The position numbers and the translations under genes are program-made. A stretch of DNA of 64,000 bases from contig OZ038467.1 in assembly GCA_964036295.1 (NCBI GenBank), positions 23,130,170 through 23,194,169 on the forward strand, given 5' to 3'. This DNA is from Plumapathes pennacea (lineage: Eukaryota; Cnidaria; Anthozoa; Antipatharia; Myriopathidae). This document shows, one piece after another, positions 47,866 to 58,481 of this stretch (position 1 is the first letter of the stretch; each line of letters opens with the position of its first letter). The notes below the pieces were generated by a model. It saw only the letters and a program-made list of their open reading frames with translations. It did no database searches and had not been told where the DNA came from.

Positions 47866-48040
47866 TTTTGCGGGCAGTAGAAAGGATTTTCGGGTTTTGC
47901 CGCCATGTTTAGAGCAAGAAATCGTACGTGGGTGGGTGCCCCGGGGCAGCCCTTTGCTCTGCCCTGGGGTACCCCTCACGTATGATTTGCTGCTCCAAAC
48001 ATGGCGGCAAAACCCGAAATCCTTTCTACGGCCCGCAAAA
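47866..48040. repeat. Palindrome nested in the right inverted repeat
   Basis: TTTTGCGGGCAGTAGAAAGG and its near complement bound a 175-bp hairpin containing GGGTTTTGCCGCCATGTTT and its complement. The left arm of the transposon has only the undisturbed CCCGCAAAACGG site here, so the hairpin was gained in the right arm or lost from the left. Confidence 0.75.
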
Positions 48041-48780
48041 CGGTAAAAAACGTGAACAAACCTAAAAAGCCACTTCAAGTCATACAGAGATAGCCACGAG
48101 ACCGTCGGTAGCTTTCACGCGTGCTCCAAGTCGCATCGAACTGACCTCCAATCGAATAGCACGAAAAAAGTGCATCGAACGTGAGCGAAATACAATTTTA
48201 TTAAGGCTGGCATTGAAGGTATTTCAACTAATTGGACTTTTATTTTAACCTTTAAATTTGACCTTTAAATTTAACCTTTAAATTTAACCTGCATATTTGA
48301 CCTGCAAATTTAATCTGCACATAAACATGTCAACCTGCAATCCGCGGATTGTCCCGTCCGCTCAGGAGACGCCTTGAATTTTATGAGCGCTTCGAGTAAA
48401 TCGAATTCTCTGTTCTGTGTGAAAGTTTCAAGCCGATAGGAGAAAAACTAAGAGTGTTAGAAGGGTTTTTGTCTTGAAGGTCACGTCCCCAAGGTCACGT
48501 CCCCGCGTCCCCAAGGTCACGTCCCACGTCCCCGTCCCCATTTTGGCAACAGCCTTCCGCGCGGGTCCGACCGTGAACTGCGTGGGAACTGACTCCCCCG
48601 GTGGCAGAAACATTTTCAGTTCAGTATTTGCATACGAGCATTTAGGTTTTTTCCAGCAATACATAAGCCGGTCATATAAAACGCAGCGGCAGTGACTAAC
48701 AGTTTTACTTACTGTTGTTATTCATGGCTATTTTATAGTAACATAGAAATATCGTCTCATCACTTGTAATGCTAAACACA

Positions 48781-49640
48781 ATTGACATTGGCGGCGTAAG
48801 AACTCAGTTTTCCATCGGCATAATTTCCAGTTCCAAGTTTTTTGCTCGCTCCATTGTCTCGCCTAAACCTTTAGGCGAGACAGTAGCGCGACGTCACTGC
48901 ATTCCAGACATATTCCAGCACTGATTTCTCGGGCCTCGGGAATGCATGTGATGGCCGTCTCGCTTTGCGTCTTCTACCTTCATTATTGAGCTCATTATTG
49001 CTAACCCAAATTACGCACGGCCACTCGGAGACAACCTTCAAGCTACTCACTGTCCTCTCCGCCAGTTTTATACGATTCTCCTTACATTTTTTTACACTGA
49101 CACAACATAAGTACCAGATCAGTTGGAAACTCGCACATCCCCCCCCCCCCCCCCCCCGGGCAACCCCCCGGGCATTTGAACTTTTCGATTTTCCGATGGT
49201 CAAATTCCCCACCCTCGGGCCTAAATGACTGTTCAAATGCCCCGGTTTAAGGCTGAATTTAGTGGTCAAATGCCCGGGGTATGCCCGGGGGGGGGGGGGG
49301 GGGGGGATGTGCGAGTTTCAAATTGATCGGTACATAAGTACCAGATCAGTTGGAAAGTTATTTATTTATTTATTGCAAGAGTGAGTAACAGCTGCTTTAT
49401 TTAGTGCTGCTTATACCAGAAATATTGTAATTTCTAATGCTAAACACGTTCACACTGGCGGCGTAATAACTCAGCTTTCCATCGGCACCATTTCCAGTTC
49501 CAGCCTAAACCTTTAGGCGAGACAATAGCTCGACGTCACTGCACGCAGTCAAAATGGCCGTCTCCATTTGCGTCTTAACTCGCTTCTTTTGCGCCATTTC
49601 AGCTCATTATTGATAACCCAAATTACACACAGCCACTCGG
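48781..49640 (+). repeat. Diverged direct duplication around a hairpin MITE
   Basis: About 48784-49040 and 49440-49645 are direct copies (TGGCGGCGTAA, CTTTCCATCGGCA or TTTTCCATCGGCA, AACCTTTAGGCGAGACA, GACGTCACTGCA, AACCCAAATTAC). Between them lies a hairpin element at 49111-49333. Confidence 0.6.
49111..49333. mobile_element. Hairpin MITE with C/G homopolymer shoulders
   Basis: The ends GTACCAGATCAGTTGGAAAC and the complement of GTACCGATCAATTTGAAAC enclose TCGCACATCC followed by a C run of about 19. The mirror image is a G run of about 20 followed by GGATGTGCGA. ATAA flanks both sides. A fragment of the same family core (AAGGCTGAATTCAGTGGTCA) occurs at about 25863. Confidence 0.6.
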
Positions 49641-49645
49641 ACAAT

Positions 49646-50577
49646 CATTAACACACCTCCGGCTTTATTATTCTTATTCTTATTCCCACTTTAATATCAA
49701 CTTCTCAACAGTGACGTCACACATTCTTATCATCATCACTTCAATGTGTCCAAACCATCCATTCCCCCTTCACCAAAACCACTCCAAACGCTTCACTGGT
49801 ACGCCAGGCTTACTGCCCACAGTTCCCCCCCCCCCCCCCCTAAACTACGCTCACGAACCGCCAAATCTGCCCCAAACTTTACTCGCCCCAGCTCTCACCC
49901 AGCCCACTCTGTGTGTGTCTGCGATCACGGACAGCGGTTAACACTCCTCAAGCTATCGCCACGAACCCTACATGCCAACTGTTTGCCACTCAAGTCTCTC
50001 CAACAGTCGACTCCAGTACACTCTCCAATGACAGGTATTGTAAAATGGAACTTTTACTTCAGCTACAACTCAAACTGGCGCTTATTTCACATGAGTTCAT
50101 ATATTGCATATTTCAATCTTATTACTTGTGATTTGTATATGATATTTAAAAACACAATTATTGGTCTTGCAGTGTTCCTTGCTGTATATTATGTCATAGC
50201 AACTGCATGATTAAGCTTCCTCACTGTACACTTAATATCTGTGAGGCTAGCCCAGTCTGTAAAAAATTGTGCCTTTACTATCTTTACTATAAATGGTATC
50301 TCCGAGAAAGATCTTGGTCTATATTTAATCCCAGGAAATTGGTGTTAGTGACCTGTCATTAATTCTCAGATTAATGTTATTGGCCATCTTGGCTGTAAGC
50401 CAGTTTGATACTTTGCAAAGTTCCTGGTTTTTGATTTCACACAATGTGAAATAAACTGACATTGTCATAGCAACTGCATGAGTTGCTTCGTCACATGTAC
50501 ACCTAATCTTGAATTAACTGCAACAAAAGAAAAACTAATTCCAACAATCTTTTCACTTGTAGCACTACTTTACTTGG
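49646..50577. other. Intergenic, downstream of the recombinase gene
   Basis: No gene was recognised. A C run lies at 49827-49841. A short direct repeat GTCATAGCAACTGCATGA is present at about 50193 and 50465. Proline-rich plus-strand ORFs at 49711-50210 look like chance translations. Confidence 0.35.
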
Positions 50578-53500
50578 CTAGTCCTCGGTGGGATCCATTT
50601 TTCTTTTCTTCCTTGGTGAAACCACGGATTCGTAGATGTCACACTTGGGACTTCGCAACTTGTATGCCCTGCTCTCTGCATCGTATGCAATGTCAATTGG
50701 CCATATCAAGCTGTTCACGGATTCTACCCAGGGCCGACAGCTGGTAATTTTCAACCTGAAGCAGTCTTCTTCTACCTCTTCGAACTCGGCCAGGATTGCC
50801 TCATCTCTGCCTGTGGAGAATCGAATAACTTTGGCAATGAAGATCACTGGATCCTGGCTGGTACTCTGTGGATCGACTAAGGCGACCAAATCTCCAACAG
50901 TTGGTTGAAGTTCATGTTCATCTTCGCTGTCTGACATTGGGTGGCTGCTGTCACCTGGCTTGCCTGGCTTGTCTGTATTGATGCAGTCACCAAACAATTC
51001 ATTCCCTGCCAACTGCGACAGAACTCCAAGTGCTTGCTCTGATCTCGCTGCATTTGTGAGATCCACGTAGCATTTCTCCTGTGTCTCTCGGGAGTGACGC
51101 ATGACTCGAGAAAGGCTGTTGCAAAATGCCTCGTTGGCACAGAGCTCTGGGTTGGCGATGAACTTTGTTGCGATTGCGTGTCTTATACTGTTGGCAGCAC
51201 CCCTCTTCCCGGTCCCGGACTCGATGATTTGACTAAGGTACTTGGAGAAGGCAGAAGCTGATCCAAATTCTTGGCCCCTGGAGTTGACAAAATAGTAAGC
51301 ATGATCACTCCCCAGCAGCAACTTTTGGCGGAACTTTCCGGCATACTGCCTGAGGTAATATGCAATCGGACTGCTGTATGCCACTGGGACTTTAAAAGGG
51401 CCATAAGTTTTGTCTGTCTTGTATCGGGTCAACAGCAGTTCTATCGAGCCGTCATCATAAAATGCAATTACATTCTCCCGTTCTGGGGGGCCCACCGGAA
51501 CAATGTCACCAGCTGGGCAGTCTTCCTCCACTACAAGCGTGCGCACCTCGTGTGCCCTTGGGACAAAATGCAGGTACACCAGCAGCAGCACCAAATCGTG
51601 TAGTTTGCGTGCCTTTTGAAGGGTGTTTCTCTCCTCTTCGAATGAGGACTTTAGCTCTCTGCACAGTTCCAAGATTTCTGCGTAGATCAGGTTCTGTTTG
51701 GGCTTACAACCCACCCCCTCCCTGTCCTTCACCTTGTCAAGGCGGGCCGCCTTTTCGCACTGAAGTCGCATGTTTCTCAAGGCAGCGAGGGGCTCTGACT
51801 GGTCTCGTTCGTGGGCCGGTGTGTCTCTCAGGACGAACAGCAGACCTTTCTCCAAGCCATGGATGTTACGACTGATTGTGACTGCCTTCAGGTGACAGAC
51901 TTCTGTCAAGTACGTGGCATAGTCCTCCAGGAGGGGCCTATTCTCAAGGTGGCTAAGTTTGGGCTCCAGGCAACGACAGTGCTTGATGTAGTAGAAATAC
52001 ATCTTGAGACGCTCGATGATTTTGTCCATGGTCGATTGTGCAAGGCCTGGTCCTCTTCTCCTGCCCTCAAAGTTTGCAGTATAGAAGTGAGTTAACTCTA
52101 TGAGGTCTCTTTTCAGGGACAAAGACATCTCCTTGTCCGGTATGGTGTGTCCGATACGTGATTTGGGCTTGCTTTCTGGTGATGGACTCACAGGAGTGTC
52201 TGCAATCTCATCCTCCAAATCACTCTGGCAATCGTCTTCGTTGCTCCGTTGCTCAATTCCTTCCAATTGACTGTCCAACTGGTAGCAGGGTGGGGATTTT
52301 GGACTTCCACAGGCTACTTGTTGCGCCGGTGGTTGCGGCAACTGCAGTGCTGTTGCTGTGGAGGGAATTCTCCAGGGCTCTCCGACAGTTGGCAGCAGCA
52401 TGGCTGGAGTACTGGCAGAAACTGTGCTGTAACCCATACTGTTGAACCCCGGGTTAGTTGCAACTGCACGAATGCGGAGGTCAGGCAATCTATCTCTGCT
52501 TCGGTCAAGTAACTGTTGTGCATGTTTTGGCTTTACCAGGAAAAAGGGTTTCCCTTTCTCTTCTGGGACAATGCACTTTAAAATTGCGTGTTCTTTGTCG
52601 GTGCATCTTAACTTTGCAATCTCTAGCCGGTGAACCCAGCCGCTTAAAGTGCCTCTCGGTAAGTTTTGTAAATAGCGTGCTCTCAGCTGGTTAAAACAGA
52701 CGTACGGCCCATCCTCTCGACAAATTTCTACAAGTCCGGGGAACAGGGGTGACGGAATTATCTGGAATTCCTGAAAATTGATTAAAAATATGTATATGGT
52801 TGGTATTGAAACACAAATAGACTGCATATAATGACATTATTATTATAACATTGTTATACTGTAGCAGTTATTACTGTTGTTTTCTGTTGTTTACTAGTAC
52901 GTATTTCGATTAATCCAGTGCAGTCACTCAGCTAAATTTCCAATTATTTTAAACATCACCAAAAAAAAAAACAGATCTTGTATTTCCACTGACCCCCGGC
53001 AATCTTACAATTTGATATAAGGAGGAATAAATAATTTATTGTATTGTATTTAATAATGACTACAACTTTAGATTTTCAATCCTAGCCAATGATACATGAA
53101 ATGACTGACAATTCAGTCATCCTGTTGATAGAATGAATTTGCAGATAAATCCTTGTTGGACAAGAATGGTAAAGTGTGACATCATTTTGCAAAACTTTCA
53201 CATTCGAACCTCTAGACCACACCATGCAATTTTCACAGCTGATGAGCCAATTTTTTGTGTGTGAACATTTTTCAGTTTTTTTTTATCTGTTGAATTTTAA
53301 TATATTTTTTAAATTTTTTATTCTTATTTTTTATTTATATTTTTCTATGGCAGCAATGTTTTTAACATACATTTTGTCATTTTGTGTCGGACGTGTGGGT
53401 GTGTAAATGAGAAGGATTTTTTTCTTTTCTTTTTTTTTGGGGGGGGGGGGGGGGGGGGGGAAGGAGTGAATTAAATCCACGATTTCAGAACATTATATTT

Positions 53501-54085
53501 TTATGATGTCATCACTTTACCACTCCATGACATTGATATTTTTAACATACATTTTGTGTCGGACGTGTGGGCATATAACTGATTTTTGGGGGGGGGAGGG
53601 GGGAGGAGGGGGGGGTGGATTGGGTGCGTTAAAAGTGTCGCTAAGAAATATAGTTCAAATGGGTTTTTTTTTCTAATTGCCTTGGGTACGTTTTAAAGTT
53701 GTGTGCTGGTTCTTCTAAACCCTGGTGAAAGGGCTTTGCTTGATAGCGTCAATGTGCAGTGCGCTGTGATTGGTTGGATCGCCCGTTGTGAGAGCGCTAC
53801 GGTTAACTGTTGCGAGCGCTTCGTTCGTTCGCTGTCACTTGATGACGTCGTCATTTGTGCGAAAAATAAACCGATCTCGTAGTGAGGAAATTGACACTGA
53901 CTAACCTCTCGTGGCAGCATTTTCTCTTCTTTGATCACGGCTGGTTCTGGGCGGCCCGTTTCGCCTGAATATTCGACAAAGAATTTCTAGTTAAGCCATG
54001 GCGGGACATGTAACATGTGTAAATTCCTGAGAGCTCAGTTAGAACACTTACCGTGGCTACAATCTCCTTCTCCGGCTGGATTCAT
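50578..54085 (-). CDS. Tyrosine recombinase, Crypton-like (3 exons, 761 aa)
   Basis: DNA strand-exchange enzyme of the tyrosine recombinase superfamily. Minus-strand exons: 54085-54052 (ATG), 53964-53906 and 52770-50578, all GT-AG with matching phases. The catalytic domain (about 380-610) shows the box I Arg in FVPRAHEVRTL (about 436), box II in SIRHAIATKF (Arg about 561), the second-box His in MRHSRETQ (about 590), and the nucleophile Tyr in KCYVDL (about 599), so the active site appears complete. N-terminal to it is a helical SAM-like core-binding region (about 245-345), and before that a conserved-looking domain (about 32-115) and an acidic Ser/Pro linker. The C-terminal part (about 640-745, VGDLVALVDP to LRSPKCDIYES) looks like a small beta-rich domain and ends with basic KKRKM, a possible nuclear signal. 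It may be a Crypton transposon or a domesticated gene; the intron-split 5' end favours a host-type gene. Confidence 0.8.
52830..53905 (-). other. Large intron of the recombinase gene
   Basis: Non-coding, with a G run of more than 20 at about 53440-53460, a second G-rich run at 53588-53617, and a duplicated TTTAACATACATTTTGT motif (53357 and 53537) followed in both by GTCGGACGTGTGGG. The ORFs are not supported. Confidence 0.45.
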
Positions 54086-54230
54086 CGTGTCCTTCTGAGC
54101 GCGTGTTGTCGACTTGAATGCTCAGAGCGCAATCAGTTCAGCGCTTTTACGGGGCTCGATTTGCGTGCTAAGAGCCGGAACCGGTGAATAAGGGTGGGTT
54201 TAGGGAGGTGAACGGGCGATTTCAATGAGT

Positions 54231-54600
54231 TGTGGGGGTTAAAAAGGGCGCTCGAAGAAGCGCTCTCAACTTCCGGTTCCACAGGCGTGTGTGCGAGCGG
54301 GTGGCGGTCACTCGCGTACCCAAAAGAAAGAAGGAAAGATTGCTACCTAGCATAAACACACACGGAAAAAAAGAGAAAGACTTCCTCCCTCCCATCTTTT
54401 TAATATCATATTTTTTGAAAACCTCGGAGGCGCATGAAGCGCTGTCACTTCCGGTCGTGTGTGCGGGGGCCCGAGGGATCGCCAGCCACTCGCCAACCGC
54501 CCCAAAAGAAAGAAGGAAAGATTGTTAGCATAGACACACAAGAGAAAAGATGATCGCTTCCTGCGATCTTTTAAAAATACACCATCTTTTAAATGCTTGC
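54231..54600 (+). repeat. Diverged tandem duplication upstream of the recombinase gene
   Basis: Two copies of about 190 bp (54236-54415 and 54420-54590) share GAAGCGCT, ACTTCCGG, CGTGTGTGCG, AAAAGAAAGAAGGAAAGATTG and CCCATCTTTT or GCGATCTTTT. It lies directly upstream of the minus-strand ATG at 54085, so it could be a duplicated promoter segment. Confidence 0.6.
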
Positions 54601-56047
54601 AAGCTTTTGTTTACCCGGTCAGCGGTGTGTTGACACGCGCAGGCTCATTGCCATTGTTATTGTCGCACTTTCAATTCAGTGAATTGTACAGTGCCTCCTT
54701 CTGACACCCTTATTTCGCCCTTAAATCAACCGTTCCTTCCACGGGAACAGCGCAGGACGCTTCCTCTGAGACAGAGCTACCGTGTGTACAGTTTTTCCGG
54801 ACGTTTTGACGACGGGCAAAGCGGCTGAGATGCGCATAAAGGTTAGCTTCATTCGGCCTATAACACGACGTATTCGGCAAAATGTTTTCAAACCTTCGGA
54901 ACTTATACTCTCCTGTTTATTTTAGACAAGGAAAGACCAAGATTATTTGTGTTTACAAAACTCAATCTTAGCGTACGCGCGGTGAAGTGGCAAGTAGACG
55001 ATTTCGTATGGCGTTTAAATTTCAAAATGCTCATCGTGATTTCATTTTTCAGGGCCAATTTATTATCCAGCTACGTCGCTGCTTGTGATCTCAGAAGCGG
55101 CCTGTCCAGGTGAGGTTTAGTTAACAAATAGAACAGCTTCAAGCGTGCTCCGTTCAGAAATATTAAAAGCACGAGCTTCGAAAGAAGTGTAGGGAGAATT
55201 GAAACGCGTAGTCGAGCCAAAGTACCTAATTCTTAAGTGTTCTTGCTTTATTTGTGATCGGAGCACCGAGTTGAAGCTGTTCTACTTGTTTTATAACATA
55301 GAACTTCTCAGTTTGTTAGAGAAATGCCTTCATTTATTTTATATGTCGGGATCAGAGTTGTGATCGAAAAAGAATTCTCCCAACTCCCACGCAAAATGGT
55401 TTCCGATTTGACCTGGTTTCTTGCTGCTTTTACCAAACTTGACTGTTTCATCGGACAGTTATCACAGCACAAATTGACGACTGAAAATTTTTGTTCATGG
55501 ATTGGAGAGAATTTCCAAGCCATTGAGATTCATTGTAGTCAACAAACCAGTTTCGGTGAGATAAAGTTTGAACTGAACTGAATATTTATTTAAACACGGT
55601 ATCTTTTCACATTACTAAATTTCACAAATGTAGCAACAGTGCTCTACCAGAGAGCTGTGTGTTAAGCAAACTATTTACAAGTAGTTATAAATAAGAGTAA
55701 CTATTAGAGTATTTATTACAAATCAAGTTCTCTATAAAATTGTTTGTGGATAAATGACTTCTTGTTGAACGAATAACAATCCTATATATGTTTTATTCTT
55801 AGTATTGTGTTCCTTTATGTACAGGCAATGTGCAAATCCCTGTTTATGACCCAGCTAACACAGATGGATTTTAATGTTTCACTTACTAGAACTGACACAA
55901 AATTAAGTTTACTGTATTCAATATCTATATAATAATATGCCTGTTCGTGTGTAACACTCTTCCCTAAACAACAGTTCAAAAATCTATACTTTATAAAAAG
56001 CTATAGATAGTAAATCTACAAGAGTATTAATAGCATTTTCATTTCAG
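54601..56047. other. Possible promoter region and unassigned sequence
   Basis: 54600-55120 has CpG-containing promoter-like sequence. It holds candidate untranslated exons ending at 54840 (ATAAAG followed by GTTAGC) and at 55054-55113 (AG GGCC to CCAG GTGAGG). An 85-codon plus ORF at 55324-55581 and its minus shadow have no recognisable domain. The first exon of the downstream UROS gene was not identified. Confidence 0.3.
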
Positions 56048-56746
56048 GAATTTTTGGCCAATGGATACACTCCTACATCAATCCCAGCTCTTGCCTTCCA
56101 GTTCACCAAGCAGAAAGAGTTGTGTGAAATTCTTAAACAGCCACATGAATATGGGGGTGAGCAATTGGTTGGTCACTTGTGAGTGATCAACTTCAATTTT
56201 CTCCTTCAGTCTTGATACAGTTCGAATACATGTATTTATTATATACTGTGGAGAATTTGTCACTTGATAGCTAAAACTGTGTGGAATACTGCTCGTACAT
56301 TTGGTCCCCAGTATTTTGAGCTCTCAAGGGAAGCGAGAAATAGTTCAAGATAGTGGGGCATTGAGATATTGGGAGTCTTCCAAGGGAAATTTCTACCTAA
56401 GTCATTTTCAAAGGAAATCAGATTCTGTTGGAGACAGCAGGGTTGTACTGTATAATCACTACTCTCACTACTTCACACATAAATTTTTTTCTTTTCCTTT
56501 TTTTTTTTTTCGATATTGTTCAGGAGTGAAAATCTCAATATTAAGAAATATTAACTACATGTAGTACAAACACTAATTGTTTACATGTGTTTTATGGAAA
56601 TATTTTACATTAAATTTGGCTTTACATAGTAATTCAGTGATCTTGTGACATTTGATTCTTGTCTGTGTTAACAGGTCTCATTCTTACCAGCCAAAGAGCT
56701 GTGGATGCATTACAGAAAGTCATCTTAGAATTCCTTTCAGAAACCA
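56048..56746 (+). CDS. Uroporphyrinogen-III synthase, two exons (partial)
   Basis: Enzyme of haem biosynthesis that cyclises hydroxymethylbilane with D-ring inversion. Exon 56048-56156 encodes EFLANGYTPTSIPALAFQF and ends in YG; exon 56675-56746 continues with GLILTSQRAVDALQKV. The spliced motif YGGLILTSQRAV matches the conserved GGLIFTSPRAV region of UROS. Splice sites are GT-AG and the phase is correct (one base carried over). No exon for the start or for the second half of the protein was found in the following 7 kb. The gene may therefore be a fragment, or its remaining exons are too diverged to see. A pogo-like MITE sits in the intron. Confidence 0.55.
56309..56450. mobile_element. Pogo/Tigger-like MITE, second copy
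   Basis: Related to 682-851: CTCAAGGGAA, AATAGTTCAAGATAG, GGAAATTTCTA and a right end GGTTGTACTG followed by TA. It lies in the UROS intron. A fragment of the TTAA MITE family (GTGATCAACTTCAATTTTCT) precedes it at about 56180-56215. Confidence 0.5.
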
Positions 56747-57767
56747 GTTGAGTAAACTATATGTATGTGACATATGAAACACACCCTTCAAGCTGTGTCT
56801 CAAGAAGTAACAAATATCATGCTGTAGCTCACCCTTCCCTTCTTTGATTACTACTGAATGTGCTGCAGTATGAAATTAGTTATGTCTGTGTATATAATAC
56901 ACGACTTGCTCAGAAAAAAGCCAAGCTGCAAAGAGAATTTCATGCATTCTGTATGGTTGAATTAACGGTATTCTATTTTCCAAAGCAGTGGTACACATTT
57001 CAATCCTCGAAATGAGAAGAATGGGCAGGCGACTCGAGACTGGTCGGCTTACAGGCAACATAGACTTCAACGACAGGGATGCCACCTCTGTATGGGGGGT
57101 CTCTGCCGCCAAGTTGCATTTGCATTTACTCCGGCAGGAGGGTGCCATCCTTGCAAAGGACTTCATGCAGCATCCAAGATCTCTTCGCTGAGGGGTGATT
57201 CCCACCCATTTAACTCATTGAGAGGGTTGTTATGGGTACCATTTGCAGTTGACACAACAAAAACAGTAGTGCGCATGAGCAGGTACTTATTTGTAGGCAG
57301 TTATTTGAAGGTGATTTAGCAGTCCCTTGGCCAGCCAATCGAAAGAAAGGAAAAATGTATTGAATGATAATTTTGAATGTTTGGAGGTGCATTACTCCTG
57401 ATTACTTTAGAGGTGAAAGTTTTTAATGGAAAATTTTGGTATTGTTCATACAGTTAAAAAATGGGACCACTAATCAAACTACAGGGCTATATTTACAATC
57501 CTGTGGTTAAACACTCCAAAATTTGTACATCTCCAATCCAGGGTTGTGTCTGTTGAGGAACGCGAGTTTGATGCAGAACACCAGCAAGCTGGAGGGTGTT
57601 GGCTACCCTGCAAGTGATATCACGCCCTATCATGATCCTCCCACCTTCGAAGAGGCGGCCTGCTAGAAAACCAATTACTGAGAAGTCTACAGGAAACCTA
57701 ACCGGTAGACCAGTCACAACCGATGGCTCCGGAAAGCAGTCGGATCAGAGAGGGGTCTTCCCTTTGG
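56747..57767. other. Unassigned sequence
   Basis: Two stretches look less random than the rest (about 56990-57190, and 57493-57717 in either strand, for example FSVIGFLAGRLFEGG on the minus strand), but I do not recognise them and no splice structure joins them. Confidence 0.3.
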
Positions 57768-58395
57768 TTATTTAAGTAAGTGTCCCCCTTATTTTTTTTG
57801 AGTAAGGGTCTCCCTTTAGGTTTTTTGAGTAAGGGTCCCCCCTTAAGTTTGTTAAGTAATGGTCCCCCCTTTGGTTTTTTGATAAGGGTCCCCCTATAAG
57901 TTTTTAAGTAAGGTCCCCCCTTTGCTTTTTTTAAGTAAGGGTCCCCCCTAAAGTTTTTCAAGTAAGTGTCCCCCCTTAGATTTTTTTTATGTAAGGGTCC
58001 CTTTTAAGTTTTTTAAGTAAGCCCCCCCCCCCCCCCCCCTTACATGTCTTAAGTAAGGGTCCCTCTTAGGTTTTTTAAGTAAGGGTCCCCCCTTAGGCTT
58101 TTTGATTAAGGGTCCCCCTAAGGTTTTTTAGGTAAGGGTCCCCCCTTAGGTTTTCTAAGTAAGGCCCCCCCTTTAGGTTTTTTTAGGTAAGAGTCCCCCT
58201 TTAAGTTTTTGGGTAAGGGTTTTCCCCTTAGGTTTTTTAAGTAAGCATCCCTCCTTAGGTTTTTTAAATAGGGGTCCCTTTTTTGGTATCTGAAGTAAGG
58301 TTCCCCCCTTAGGTTTTTTGAATATACGTCCCTCTGAGATAATTTAAGTAAGGGTTCCCCATTAGGTTATTTAAGTAATGGTCCCCCTTACTTAA
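57768..58395 (+). repeat. Minisatellite, unit about 31 bp
   Basis: About 20 imperfect copies of a unit of the type AAGTAAGGGTCCCCCCTTAG followed by GTTTTTT. Copies vary in C-run and T-run length, and one has expanded to a run of about 18 C at 58022-58039. The minus-strand lysine/glycine/leucine ORF is an artefact of the array. Confidence 0.85.
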
Positions 58396-58481
58396 ATTTT
58401 AGGCGTTTTATTCAGGGATGAGGACCTATTTTCTGAGTTTTATGATAGGCTAATAAGAACAATGTTCCTTGTACTCTGCAG

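Larger units (their letters stand above)
45022..48554. mobile_element. 3.5-kb TIR transposon carrying a RecQ-like helicase gene
   Basis: Terminal inverted repeats of about 640 bp (left 45022-45660) and about 790 bp (right 47765-48554) enclose one gene. The ends read GGCTGTTGCCAAAATGGGG and its complement. A perfect 9-bp direct repeat TTCCGCGCG flanks them at 45013-45021 and 48555-48563. The outer parts hold tandem GGGGACGTGACCTT units and 15-bp TTAAATTTGCAGG-type units, as expected for transposase-binding subterminal repeats. The right arm is longer because of a nested palindrome at 47866-48040. Long arms with a 9-bp duplication fit the MULE (Mutator-like) superfamily; Merlin is an alternative. 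No transposase is present. Confidence 0.85.

Noticed and set aside
45022..48554. Helitron interpretation of the helicase element
   Set aside because: Helitrons lack inverted termini and target duplications and carry a Rep-Pif1 protein; this element has long inverted arms, a 9-bp duplication and a RecQ-type helicase.
50578..52770. SKI/SNO/DAC-like DNA-binding domain at residues 32-115 of the recombinase
   Set aside because: Only a loose resemblance in the spacing of hydrophobic and CT..E residues; not enough to call without a profile search.
55324..55581. 85-codon plus ORF and the overlapping minus ORF
   Set aside because: Both frames are open, but neither matches UROS or has a domain; possibly a repeat fragment.
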